A stretch of 8,074 nt of DNA from assembly GCA_009781125.1 (NCBI GenBank), contig WQYS01000095.1, positions 1 to 8,074 of the forward strand, written 5' to 3'. The position numbers and the translations under genes are program-made. The notes beneath the pieces are model-generated. The model was not told the origin of the DNA, ran no database searches, and saw only the letters and a program-made list of their open reading frames with translations. The stretch is from Acidobacteriaceae bacterium (GTDB taxonomy: Bacteria; Acidobacteriota; Terriglobia; Terriglobales; Acidobacteriaceae). Positions 1 to 7,553 of the stretch are shown here, in pieces; the first letter of the stretch is position 1, and each line of letters opens with the position of its first letter.

Positions 1-3000
1 CCACGGGAGTGCTGGTGCTGGCCGCAAACGTCTGGTCGCCGTCGTAGGTTGCCGTCAGATTGTGTGCTCCGGCAGGGATGCTCGACGATGTGCAGGTGGC
101 CACGCCGTTGATGACATTCGCCGTGCACAGCAGCGTCGGCCCGTCGTAGAGGTTCACCGAGCCAGTCCATCCGGCGGGAAGCTCCGGCACTGTCGCCGTG
201 AGCGTCACGGGCTGGCCGTAGACCGACGGGTTCGGCGACACCGTCAACTGAGTCGTCGTCGGGGTACTGGTCACGCTGAGCTGTCCAGGCTCAAAGCCTA
301 TAAGGTAGTCCGCGGTCGATATGCCGGAGAGCGTCACTGGATACACGCCTACCGCAGTGGAATCAGGCGGCGTGACCGTGAATACCGGCGTGCCTGTAAT
401 CGTGATTGACGTGGCCGTATCGCCGTTGAAGAAGCTCGCGCCCGGAGCCAGCGCCAGAGTGAAGCCAGCGGCAGGATAGACCGTTGAATCCAGAGCGGTC
501 GTCAGCCGTCCGCCCGGCTTGGGAATCGCTATCAGCGCGGGACAGACGTTCTCGGGCTGAATCGGCGTGGTGCACTCGCTGGCGGGCAGGCTGTACGGGT
601 TCACCGTCACCGTCACCGTGTTGCTCGCGGTCTCAGGAACGGTGCTGCTGCCGATGTATTGCGCAAGGATGGTGTGCGCTCCGCTTCCGACGTGCAGCGC
701 GGTTGTGGCAAGCGTCGCCGTGCCCGAGCCGTCCGAAGCTATGTTTACCGTGCCCAGTAGCGTGCCCGTGCAGACTCCGGCTGCGCAGGCGCCGCCGTCG
801 TAGAAGCTCACCGTGCCCAGATCACCCGGCGGCGGAACCGGCGTAATCGCGTCCACCAGCGTTACCGCATCGCCGTAGCTCACGGTCGCGGAGGCTCCGC
901 CGTTTACCGTCAGCAGCGATGAGGAGGCGGTCGCGGGCGTAACTGTAAGGTCCGTGAAGTCGGCGGGCGTAGCGCTGTCCGACTCCGCCGTGGCCGAGAA
1001 GGTGCCCAGCCCCGGAGCCTTGGCGTACACCGTCGGCATGGTGCCGTCGGTGCCGCTCGTTAGCGAGAGCGTGGCCGTGAACGGACCCGTCGGCGAGGTG
1101 GAGAAGAGCAGGCCGTCCGTGCTGCTGAGGTCTACCGGAGCGTTCGGAACTGGATTGCCAAGAGCGTCCTCGACCGTGGCATTGAGCACGAAGGGGTTCG
1201 GAAACTCGACCGACTGCGGTGAACTGGCAGCGGTGGGAACAACCGCCGTTGCCGGGCCGGAGATGATCTGCGTCAAGGTGCCAACCGAGGATTCATAGGA
1301 AAGGTCTCCCTCATAGTAGGCATTGATGTTGTGCGAACCGGCAGCCAGGGGGCCGGTGGTCGCAACACTGGTCACCGAGAGCGTCGCCGTGGCCGCACCC
1401 GTCGCCGGGTCGGGCGTCCCCAGCGTGCCGGTGCCGAGCAGGTTGGTTCCAGTGCAGGGACCGTCGCAGAACTGCACCCCTCCGGTGGGCAGCGTGCTGC
1501 CTTCTAACGGAGCGAACGCAGGGGTCACGGTTGCCGTGAAGACTACGGTGCCGCTCACATTCTGCGGGTTCACGTCCGAGGTTACGGTGGTTGTCGTCGG
1601 TATCGGCGCTACAAGGAACTGCTGGGTAGCGACCAGTCCCAGGTGCGGGCCGGAGGCGAACTCGTCCATACGTGCCTCGTCTCCATATGCGGCATAGATA
1701 TGCAGGTAATGCACGCCCGCCCGCAGAGGAGCCGCCGCCGGTGATCCGGGAGACAGATCGGCCTCAAAGGTCACCGTAGTAGTCCCTGGCCCGGCCGTCG
1801 GCGTCGTTGCCGCGCGCATTGCCGTAAGCGCGTCCACGTTGTAGTAAATGGCCGTTGGCAGAGGGTCTGTCCCGCTGTTGTAGCCGGGCACGGATAGTCC
1901 AGTGTAGTCGCTGGTGACAGAGACGCTGAAGGGCGGGAACTGGTTCCTCGTCGTATAGATGGCGTTGCCGGTTCCGGGACCGGAGACGCTGGGGCCGGAG
2001 ACATATAAAGTATCTTTTGTATCATCTCCTGCGCTCGTCACCTTCAGCGGTACTGCCTGATTGATTCGCAGGTCAACCACGGAGACGGTGTTATCGCCAA
2101 TGTTTGAAACAATGAGATACTGCCCGTCGGGAGTTATGTTGCAGTTGCTCGGCGTAGTGCTGGCAGTCCCGCCGGAACCCACCAGAAAGAAGCCGCCCGG
2201 CGTGGCGTCCGGCGAAAGCGAGCCGTTGCCCGGAGGGGACTGACCTGTCATCGCATCGATCAGATAGATGCGTCCTGCTGTCGCCGAACCGCTGGGCACG
2301 TAGACCGTGTGCGAGATCGGTTCGTCGCAGGGAGACCCTGCCGTTGTCGCAGCCGCGGGAAGAATGGTCAGCGCAGGCGCTGCGGGCGTAGAGATACGGG
2401 TATTGTCGCTCTCTCTGATAGCGGAGACGAGGCGGGCCGCGCGCTGCAAGGCATAGGCATATCCGCTGGGGTCAAAGACTATGAATGTCCATGGCTGAGC
2501 GGTTGTTCCTAACAGAGGAATGGAGATTGGATTCTGATACGGCGGCGTGGCCGTGGGATCGACAATGCCGATCTGGTTTGTATTGCCGGAGCCTACATAA
2601 ATCTTGTGCGTGTAAGGACTGACCTGCACCCGGTTCGGCTGCGTGAGCGCAGCGGGAAGGGGGACGGTCGTGATAAAGCCCAGATTGCCGTCGAGCACCC
2701 GCAGGGTGCCGGTAGAGGCAGGATACTCGGCGACGTAGACCCTGTCGTAGGCGGTGTCAACGCCAAAGGCGTTGCTGGCGTTCGTGCCCAACGGAATGGG
2801 CGTACCAGCAACGCCGCTCTTGATGACTACCAGTTGAGAGGCTCCGGCGGCGTTCTTGAGCAGGGCGAAGACGGAGTCGGTCACAGGGTTTACCTCCATA
2901 CCCGCAACGTACTGCGTTGGAGGCGCGGGGAAGATCGTTCCGCCGTAGGTGTCGTTCGAGGTGTTGATATAGGCGACTCCACCCTGTCCCGGAGTATTGG

Positions 3001-4456
3001 CGCCGCAGGTGACGCGGAAGTACGCCTTGTTCGCCGCCGGACTGAGGCGGAGACTGGTCGGATTGCAGCCAGCACCATAGTTCGACAGTGCTATCTGAAG
3101 CCTCGTGATGGGCCCGCCCGGGGCCGTAGGCATCGTAATCATGTCAACGGCTGGATTCGTGTTGCTTTCCACATAGGCTTTGGTCACGCCATTGACGGTG
3201 ACGAACGTGGTCTGCGGACTGTAAGGCTCAACCACTGGGCCAGCAGATACGGCTATCGGAGAGCCGCTTACATTCACGAACCGGAAGCCGCGTATGAGGC
3301 TTACCGTGTTGCTGGTCGCGTTGGTAACAAAGACCGTGTTGGCCGCAGGATTCAGCACAGCGTTGAGAGGGCCGACCTGCCCCGGCGACAGCGTGACGAC
3401 TCCCACGGTGCCGGTCTGGTTGTACACGTAGACGTTGTTGTCTGATCCTTCGAAATACACCTGGCCTGTCTGCGAATTGACTGTCGGACGATGTCCCGGA
3501 ACTCCGAGCGGCGTCGCTGTGGTTCCATCGAATCGAATCGCGCCGGCTGCATTGTCCGTAAAAACCATTCCTGTGACCGGGTCCACGGCGATGCCGGTGC
3601 TGCCGGTAAGAGAAACAGCGAACGATGTGGCAGAGTGGTCCGCGCCGTTGATGATCGTTAGCAGCCCGGTAACGCCGGTGTTTTGAACATAAACCGTGTT
3701 TGTGACCGGATTGATGTCGAGGTTTTGGGGAGCGTCCAGTCCGCTGGTTCCGCCGGAGATCGTAGTGATAAGGGCAACGGTGGGCGAGCTGGCGGTCGCG
3801 CCCGAGAACACCGAAACCGAGCTGCTGCCTTGATTGGTTACATAAACCTCATGGTTTACTGGGTCGACTGCTACTCCATAGGAGTTCGTACCAGCGGCAA
3901 CAGATGTGACGGCGTTGGTGGTTCCGTTGACCACGATGAGAGAACCGGAGGCGCTGGTGTTGGCCGCATAGATGTAATTATTGACCGGGTCCGCAGCGAC
4001 CACGCGCAGGCCTGACGCTGCCGGAACCGCCAGCGTCGTCGACAGCGTATCGGTCGCGCCATCAATGACGGCGATGGAGCCTGCGGTAGAACTGGCGACA
4101 TAAATCATATTCGTCACCGGGTTCACAGCAATTCCCATAGGATTCGGCGTACTGGTCAAGGCGATAGTCGAAAGGATCGGGGAGGGAGGAGGGGTGGCTG
4201 GTGGAGCCGTATCCGCAAAGTTCGCGCTGCCACGGATGACCGTGATCGTGCCGGTGCCCTGGTTGACGATATAGCACTTGTTGGTTGAGTAGTTGCAAGC
4301 GCCACCGTCCGGAAGCGTCCCGCCCGACGGGAACGACTTTACATAGGTCTGCCCCGTCAGCGAGACCGCGGCGGAAAGAAGAAAAAGCATTGCTCCAATT
4401 TTCGGTGAGCGGCGAGAAGCAGGCAGACAGGCGCAGAACGAACCGGTAGGAATCAT
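1..4456 (-). CDS. Exported YVTN beta-propeller / Ig-like repeat protein (C-terminus outside window)
   Basis: One frame stays open for 1485 codons from ATG 4456 and leaves the window without a stop. GGAGG lies 4 nt upstream. Residues 1-35 look like a signal peptide: long basic n-region (R15, R16, K19), hydrophobic core about 22-33, cleavage near G35. Blade motifs of the [ND]PVTNxxYV type recur at about residues 55, 112, 156, 198, 249, 292, 327 and 369, with a literal YVTN at 205-208. Looser blades at about 472, 523, 567, 613, 662, 716 and 775 suggest a second propeller. Then come a beta-rich segment (838-945), an Ig-like domain (951-1062, Big_3 style), a Big_1/invasin-like domain (1066-1174), a second Ig-like domain (1178-1287), an MBG-like segment (1288-1395) and a third Ig-like domain from 1398 to the edge. 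The protein is probably secreted or on the cell surface. Binding or adhesion is a family-level inference; no catalytic motif is seen. The Pfam-style names are by eye. Domain class and frame are confident; function is unknown. Confidence 0.9.
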   Translation of the reverse strand, partial: MIPTGSFCACLPASRRSPKIGAMLFLLSAAVSLTGQTYVKSFPSGGTLPDGGACNYSTNKCYIVNQGTGTITVIRGSANFADTAPPATPPPSPILSTIALTSTPNPMGIAVNPVTNMIYVASSTAGSIAVIDGATDTLSTTLAVPAASGLRVVAADPVNNYIYAANTSASGSLIVVNGTTNAVTSVAAGTNSYGVAVDPVNHEVYVTNQGSSSVSVFSGATASSPTVALITTISGGTSGLDAPQNLDINPVTNTVYVQNTGVTGLLTIINGADHSATSFAVSLTGSTGIAVDPVTGMVFTDNAAGAIRFDGTTATPLGVPGHRPTVNSQTGQVYFEGSDNNVYVYNQTGTVGVVTLSPGQVGPLNAVLNPAANTVFVTNATSNTVSLIRGFRFVNVSGSPIAVSAGPVVEPYSPQTTFVTVNGVTKAYVESNTNPAVDMITMPTAPGGPITRLQIALSNYGAGCNPTSLRLSPAANKAYFRVTCGANTPGQGGVAYINTSNDTYGGTIFPAPPTQYVAGMEVNPVTDSVFALLKNAAGASQLVVIKSGVAGTPIPLGTNASNAFGVDTAYDRVYVAEYPASTGTLRVLDGNLGFITTVPLPAALTQPNRVQVSPYTHKIYVGSGNTNQIGIVDPTATPPYQNPISIPLLGTTAQPWTFIVFDPSGYAYALQRAARLVSAIRESDNTRISTPAAPALTILPAAATTAGSPCDEPISHTVYVPSGSATAGRIYLIDAMTGQSPPGNGSLSPDATPGGFFLVGSGGTASTTPSNCNITPDGQYLIVSNIGDNTVSVVDLRINQAVPLKVTSAGDDTKDTLYVSGPSVSGPGTGNAIYTTRNQFPPFSVSVTSDYTGLSVPGYNSGTDPLPTAIYYNVDALTAMRAATTPTAGPGTTTVTFEADLSPGSPAAAPLRAGVHYLHIYAAYGDEARMDEFASGPHLGLVATQQFLVAPIPTTTTVTSDVNPQNVSGTVVFTATVTPAFAPLEGSTLPTGGVQFCDGPCTGTNLLGTGTLGTPDPATGAATATLSVTSVATTGPLAAGSHNINAYYEGDLSYESSVGTLTQIISGPATAVVPTAASSPQSVEFPNPFVLNATVEDALGNPVPNAPVDLSSTDGLLFSTSPTGPFTATLSLTSGTDGTMPTVYAKAPGLGTFSATAESDSATPADFTDLTVTPATASSSLLTVNGGASATVSYGDAVTLVDAITPVPPPGDLGTVSFYDGGACAAGVCTGTLLGTVNIASDGSGTATLATTALHVGSGAHTILAQYIGSSTVPETASNTVTVTVNPYSLPASECTTPIQPENVCPALIAIPKPGGRLTTALDSTVYPAAGFTLALAPGASFFNGDTATSITITGTPVFTVTPPDSTAVGVYPVTLSGISTADYLIGFEPGQLSVTSTPTTTQLTVSPNPSVYGQPVTLTATVPELPAGWTGSVNLYDGPTLLCTANVINGVATCTSSSIPAGAHNLTATYDGDQTFAASTSTPV

Positions 4457-4460
4457 ACGG

Positions 4461-4465
4461 CCTCC
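4461..4465 (-). promoter_or_regulatory. Shine-Dalgarno site of the propeller/Ig protein
   Basis: The minus strand reads GGAGG, then CCGT, then ATG at 4456. The 4-nt spacing is slightly short but usable. It decides the start: upstream in-frame codons include TTG but no ATG for at least 20 codons. The next in-frame ATG (codon 23) would remove the basic n-region of the signal peptide, and its GGAG is only 2 nt away. Confidence 0.6.
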
Positions 4466-4520
4466 ACAAACTTCCGACTGACCTTGCCCTGAGGATGCGT
4501 GTCCTAACAAGCAGGCCGGG

Positions 4521-4551
4521 AATAAACAGAGTCCGATTCTGTAGCTGTCGA
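4521..4551 (-). promoter_or_regulatory. Weak sigma70-like promoter candidate for the surface-protein gene
   Basis: On the minus strand TCGACA (4551-4546, 5 of 6 to the -35 consensus) is followed after 19 nt by TTTATT (4526-4521, 4 of 6 to the -10 consensus). The spacing is long and the -10 poor, so this is only a candidate. It would give a leader of roughly 55-60 nt that carries the GGAGG site, and would put the two palindromes just upstream of the -35. Confidence 0.2.
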
Positions 4552-4563
4552 GGTGGGAAGATA

Positions 4564-4573
4564 CGGCTAGCCG
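4564..4573. repeat. 10-bp perfect palindrome CGGCTAGCCG
   Basis: CGGCTAGCCG equals its own reverse complement and does not extend further. It lies 8 bp to the left of the 19-bp inverted repeat, on the propeller-gene side. It could be half of a composite regulator site, or chance; a 10-bp palindrome alone is weak evidence. Confidence 0.4.
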
Positions 4574-4581
4574 GTCGCGTC

Positions 4582-4600
4582 GATTTCCAGGTTGGAAATC
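4582..4600. promoter_or_regulatory. Perfect 8-3-8 inverted repeat, operator-like
   Basis: GATTTCCA, spacer GGT, TGGAAATC: the two 8-bp arms are exact reverse complements. It sits 125 bp from the surface-protein start and 170 bp from the alaS start. A 19-bp dyad with a 3-bp centre is typical of a dimeric transcription-factor operator. As RNA it would be an 8-bp stem with a 3-nt loop, but neither strand has a T-run right after it, so a terminator is unlikely. I do not recognise the regulator. The symmetry is seen; the operator role is inferred. Confidence 0.5.
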
Positions 4601-4663
4601 AGAGGATGTAACGACCGTGGCCTTGTTCACCAGCGAAAGCTACAAAAAAAACACCATTGCTGA

Positions 4664-4737
4664 AGCCCAAGGAGCCCGATAGCACCTATATCATCTTTAG
4701 CCGATGGCAGGCAACTGAAATGAGGCTCCCTTGGGCT
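4664..4737. repeat. Long inverted repeat upstream of alaS (13/14-nt arms, 47-nt loop)
   Basis: Left arm AGCCCAAGGAGCC (4664-4676) is the reverse complement of right arm GGCTCCCTTGGGCT (4724-4737) except for one extra base in the right arm. The 47-nt loop is comparatively AT-rich. The right arm ends 33 nt before the alaS start. It could be an RNA hairpin or a protein-binding dyad. E. coli alanyl-tRNA synthetase is known to repress its own gene by binding a palindrome flanking the promoter, so autoregulation is one possibility, but it is not shown here. On the minus strand the stem is followed after 12 nt by eight T, which is too far for a standard terminator. Confidence 0.5.
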
Positions 4738-4757
4738 GGATGCCGTCCCGGCGCTGA

Positions 4758-4763
4758 TAAACT
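4758..4763 (+). promoter_or_regulatory. TAAACT -10-like element of a possibly leaderless alaS transcript
   Basis: TAAACT fits the TANNNT form of a -10 box and ends 7 nt before the alaS ATG, so transcription from it would start at or next to the start codon. There is no purine-rich ribosome binding site between this element and the ATG. A good -35 is missing: the closest, TTGGGC at 4731-4736, is too far upstream. The same hexamer precedes the next plus-strand gene at nearly the same distance. Confidence 0.35.
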
Positions 4764-4770
4764 CTAGTGT

Positions 4771-7443
4771 ATGAACTACAGGTCAGGAAGCCAGATTCGG
4801 GAAGATTTTCTGCGGTTTTTTGAGAGCAAGGGACATCGACGCGTACACTCCTCGTCGCTGGTGCCGGCCAACGATCCTACGCTGCTGTTTACCAACGCCG
4901 GGATGAATCAGTTTAAGGACGTCTTCCTTGGAGCCGAGAAGCGCGACTACTCGCGCGCGACCACATCGCAGAAGTGCGTGCGCGCCGGGGGCAAGCATAA
5001 TGATCTTGAAAACGTAGGCTTTACTCGCCGCCACCATACCTTCTTCGAGATGCTCGGCAACTTCAGCTTCGGCGACTACTTCAAGAAGGACGCCGTCGCC
5101 TACGCCTGGGAGCTGCTCACCTCGCCCCAGTGGTTCGGCCTCGACCCTTCCCGCCTCTACGCCACCATCTATGAAGGTGATAAGGATGTGCCGCGTGACG
5201 CCGAGGCGTATCAATACTGGCTCGACGTCGGCGTGCCTGCCGAGCGCATCTTCGAGTTCGGCGTCAAGGACAACTTCTGGGCCATGGGCGACACCGGCCC
5301 CTGCGGCCCGTGCAGCGAGGTCTTCTATGACCTGGGCGTCGAGGCGGGCGAGGACCCTTCTGTTGACAAGCCCTTCGGCGAAGACGAGCAGCGCTACGTC
5401 GAGATTTGGAACCTGGTCTTCATGCAGTTCGACCGTTCGGTGACAGCGGCGGGCCCCGTGCTGACGCCGCTGCCGCGTCCATCCATCGACACCGGTATGG
5501 GGCTGGAGCGCGTGGCCTGCGTGATGCAGGGCGTGCTGTCGAACTTCGAGACCGACCTCTTCACCGGACTCATCAAGCGCGCCGAAGAGTTGACAACGCA
5601 CAAGGGCCAGAAGCTGGACGGCCGCTCGCAGGCCAGCCTGCGCATCATTGCCGACCACGCGAGGGCGGCGACCTTCCTGATCTCCGACGGCGTGCTGCCT
5701 TCGAACGAAGGACGCGGCTACGTCCTGCGCAAGATCATGCGCCGGGGTATCCGTCATGGACGCCTGCTCGGACAGGAGAAGCCCTTCCTGAACGAGATGG
5801 TCTACGCCGTCCGCGACGAGATGGGCGTGGCGTATCCGGAACTGAAAGATTCTGCGGATCGTGTAGCAAAAGTAGTGCTGGCCGAAGAGCAGCAGTTCGC
5901 GCGCACGCTGGAGCTTGGTCTGCGCCAGATGAACGAGGAGACGCTACGCTCGGGGGCGAAGGCCTTCCATCTCTATGAGACCTTCGGGATGCCGCTCGAC
6001 TTCATGACCGACGCCGCGCGCGACGCGGGAATCCCCTTCGATATGGAAGGCTTCGAGCAGGCCCGCGCCGAGGAGCAGACCCGCGCGCGAGCCTCCTGGA
6101 AGGGAGGTTCGCAGAAGACCGCAGCGCCGGTGTACCGCGAGCTGGCGAAGACGGAGTTTGAAGGCTACCGCTCGTTGCGCGTCGATGGCGCGAGGATTCT
6201 TGCGCTGGTCAAGGACGGCGAAGGCGTGCCGGAGCTGAAGGCTGGCGACGAGGGCGAAGCCGTGCTCGACACCACCAGCTTCTATGCTGATTCGGGCGGA
6301 CAGGTGGGAGACATTGGCTGGCTTTACTCCGGCGATCACAACACCGTCGTTGCCGAGGTGCGTGGAGCGACCCGTCCGGTGCAGGGCGTCTATGCCCACA
6401 AGATCGTCGCCCGCCAGACGCTTGCCGTGGGCGATGCCGTTGACACTGTCGTTGACGCGGAGAACCGCCGCTCGACGGCGCGCAACCACACTGGCACGCA
6501 TCTGCTGCACGCGGCCTTGCGCGAGGTTCTGGGCAAGCACGTCAAGCAGGCCGGATCGCTGGTCAACTCGGCGCGCCTGCGCTTTGACTTCGCCCACTTT
6601 GCCGGAGTCGCCGAAGAGGAGTTGCAACAGATCGAAGACCTTGTTAATCACGAGGTTCTCGCCAACACCGCGGTGGAGACGATGGTGGATGTCCCCATCG
6701 ACGTTGCTGTCAACGAGCTGGGCGCGATGGCGCTGTTCGGCGAAAAGTACGGCGAGTGCGTGCGCGTGGTTAAGATCGGAGGTTTCTCCACCGAACTCTG
6801 CGGCGGCACGCACACGGCGGCCACCGGCGAGATCGGTCTCATTAAGCTCGTTGGTGAGGGATCGGTTTCAAGCGGCGTGCGGCGGGTCGAGGCGATCAGC
6901 GGCACCGGGGCGCTCAGCGAGTTCCGCCGTGATTATGACGTTACCCGCGTCGTCGGCCAGGTGGTCGGAGCCACAGAGACTCCCGCCGATGCGCTACGCA
7001 GCAAGATTGCCGCGCAGGAAGAGGAGATGAAGCGTCTTCGCCGCGAGCTGGATCAACTGCGGATGAAGTCCGCATCGGCTTCGACTGCCGATGCAGCCTC
7101 TTCAGCCGTTGAGGTCAAGGGCATCAAGGTGCTCTCGCAGCGAGTGGATGGCCTCGACAAGGGCCAGATGCGCACGTTGATCGACACGCTGCGCGCGAAG
7201 CTCGGCTCCGGCGTGGTCGTGCTCGGAGCGGCAGCCGACGGCAAGGTCTCGCTGATCGTCGGTGTAACCAAAGACCTTACGCCGCGCATACAGGCAGGCA
7301 AGGTCGTCGGCCAGCTCGCGGCTCTGGTTGGCGGCAAGGGCGGAGGCCGTCCCGATCTGGCCGAGGCCGGAGGCAGCGACGCCGCCGCACTCGATGAAAC
7401 CCTGGCCAGGGCGTCCTCCGTTATCGATGGACTGTTGTCATAA
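4771..7443 (+). CDS. alaS: Alanine--tRNA ligase (alanyl-tRNA synthetase)
   Basis: This cytosolic class II synthetase charges tRNA-Ala with alanine using ATP and hydrolyses Ser- and Gly-tRNA-Ala. The gene is complete, and its 890 codons are a normal bacterial length. ATG 4771 is the first start after an in-frame TAG at 4765-4767. The catalytic core shows motif 1 around 21-49, motif 2 around 71-104 ([19 protein letters not shown], then [14 protein letters not shown]), the [11 protein letters not shown] segment at 173-183, and motif 3 DTGMGLER at 240-247. The editing domain has HTGTH (H573, H577) and CGGTH (C677, H681), the full metal-binding tetrad. A charged coiled-coil-like stretch at about 742-767 leads into the C-terminal C-Ala domain with its glycine-rich GGKGGGRPD at 854-862. 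No key residue is missing. The start has no Shine-Dalgarno sequence. An inverted repeat and a TAAACT element lie upstream. Identification is essentially certain. Confidence 0.99.
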   Translation: MNYRSGSQIREDFLRFFESKGHRRVHSSSLVPANDPTLLFTNAGMNQFKDVFLGAEKRDYSRATTSQKCVRAGGKHNDLENVGFTRRHHTFFEMLGNFSFGDYFKKDAVAYAWELLTSPQWFGLDPSRLYATIYEGDKDVPRDAEAYQYWLDVGVPAERIFEFGVKDNFWAMGDTGPCGPCSEVFYDLGVEAGEDPSVDKPFGEDEQRYVEIWNLVFMQFDRSVTAAGPVLTPLPRPSIDTGMGLERVACVMQGVLSNFETDLFTGLIKRAEELTTHKGQKLDGRSQASLRIIADHARAATFLISDGVLPSNEGRGYVLRKIMRRGIRHGRLLGQEKPFLNEMVYAVRDEMGVAYPELKDSADRVAKVVLAEEQQFARTLELGLRQMNEETLRSGAKAFHLYETFGMPLDFMTDAARDAGIPFDMEGFEQARAEEQTRARASWKGGSQKTAAPVYRELAKTEFEGYRSLRVDGARILALVKDGEGVPELKAGDEGEAVLDTTSFYADSGGQVGDIGWLYSGDHNTVVAEVRGATRPVQGVYAHKIVARQTLAVGDAVDTVVDAENRRSTARNHTGTHLLHAALREVLGKHVKQAGSLVNSARLRFDFAHFAGVAEEELQQIEDLVNHEVLANTAVETMVDVPIDVAVNELGAMALFGEKYGECVRVVKIGGFSTELCGGTHTAATGEIGLIKLVGEGSVSSGVRRVEAISGTGALSEFRRDYDVTRVVGQVVGATETPADALRSKIAAQEEEMKRLRRELDQLRMKSASASTADAASSAVEVKGIKVLSQRVDGLDKGQMRTLIDTLRAKLGSGVVVLGAAADGKVSLIVGVTKDLTPRIQAGKVVGQLAALVGGKGGGRPDLAEAGGSDAAALDETLARASSVIDGLLS

Positions 7444-7452
7444 AGCCACCCA

Positions 7453-7467
7453 GATCATCGACTGATC
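7453..7467 (+). repeat. Small hairpin after alaS
   Basis: GATCA, loop TCGAC, TGATC: a perfect 5-bp stem that starts 10 nt after the alaS stop codon. It has no T-run and is short, so it is not a convincing terminator. It might be part of a 3' end structure, or chance. Confidence 0.25.
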
Positions 7468-7478
7468 GGATACATTCA

Positions 7479-7502
7479 AGAGGTATCGCAGGAAATACCC
7501 CT
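7479..7502 (+). terminator. Imperfect hairpin after alaS, doubtful terminator
   Basis: AGAGGTAT (7479-7486) and ATACCCCT (7495-7502) pair over 7 of 8 positions around an 8-nt loop. No T-run follows, so it is not a standard intrinsic terminator. It is the best candidate in the 110-bp gap for ending or processing the alaS message. Read-through into the next gene is equally possible. Confidence 0.2.
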
Positions 7503-7539
7503 GAGCGTTCCGGTCCGCACAGAGTGGATGCCGCTTCTT

Positions 7540-7545
7540 TAAACT
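7540..7545 (+). promoter_or_regulatory. TAAACT -10-like element before the secreted TPR-like gene
   Basis: TAAACT ends 8 nt before ATG 7554, matching the hexamer and spacing found before alaS. No Shine-Dalgarno sequence is present in the intervening GGTTCAGC or just upstream, and I see no clear -35. It suggests that this gene has its own promoter with a leaderless or very short 5' end, in addition to any read-through from alaS. Confidence 0.3.
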
Positions 7546-7553
7546 GGTTCAGC

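Larger units (their letters stand above)
4457..4770. other. Divergent intergenic region between the surface-protein gene and alaS
   Basis: These 314 bp separate two divergently transcribed genes and contain no credible protein gene. From left to right they hold the minus-strand ribosome binding site, a weak minus-strand promoter candidate (4521-4551), a 10-bp palindrome (4564-4573), a perfect 19-bp inverted repeat (4582-4600), a run of eight A (4644-4651), a long inverted repeat (4664-4737) and a TAAACT element just before alaS. The region is less GC-rich than the flanking genes. I found no T-box core sequence and no riboswitch that I recognise. Confidence 0.8.

Noticed and set aside
602..619. 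Three tandem CACCGT hexamers
   Set aside because: They encode alternating Thr-Val of a beta strand in the surface protein. This is ordinary coding bias, not a functional DNA repeat.
484..1697. Several plus-strand open frames of about 80-125 codons
   Set aside because: All are antisense to the Ig-like array. Low-complexity Val/Ala/Pro/Ser composition mirrors the Thr/Ala/Gly-rich real protein.
2606..3445. 279-codon open frame on the plus strand
   Set aside because: It is arginine- and glycine-rich antisense of the propeller gene, without a fold-like pattern or ribosome binding site. The minus frame there has clear blade repeats.
4062..4469. 135-codon minus-strand frame starting with TTG
   Set aside because: It overlaps the start of the surface protein in another frame, lacks a signal peptide or repeats, and uses a rare start.
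4495..4611. 38-codon plus-strand small ORF in the intergenic region
   Set aside because: It has no properly spaced ribosome binding site and a basic, unstructured product, and it runs through the two palindromes.
4640..4737. Intrinsic terminator on the minus strand (stem followed by eight T)
   Set aside because: The T-run begins 12 nt after the stem, the loop is 47 nt, and no minus-strand gene ends there.
4600..4770. T-box or other known riboswitch controlling alaS
   Set aside because: The conserved T-box antiterminator core and a terminator are absent, and no other riboswitch consensus was recognised by eye.
4783..5757. 324-codon open frame on the minus strand
   Set aside because: It lies fully antisense to the catalytic part of alaS, and its composition is that of a GC-rich shadow frame with no recognisable domain.
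5944..6813. 289-codon open frame on the minus strand
   Set aside because: It is antisense to the editing region of alaS, whose motifs are intact. Codon bias of the real gene explains the open frame.
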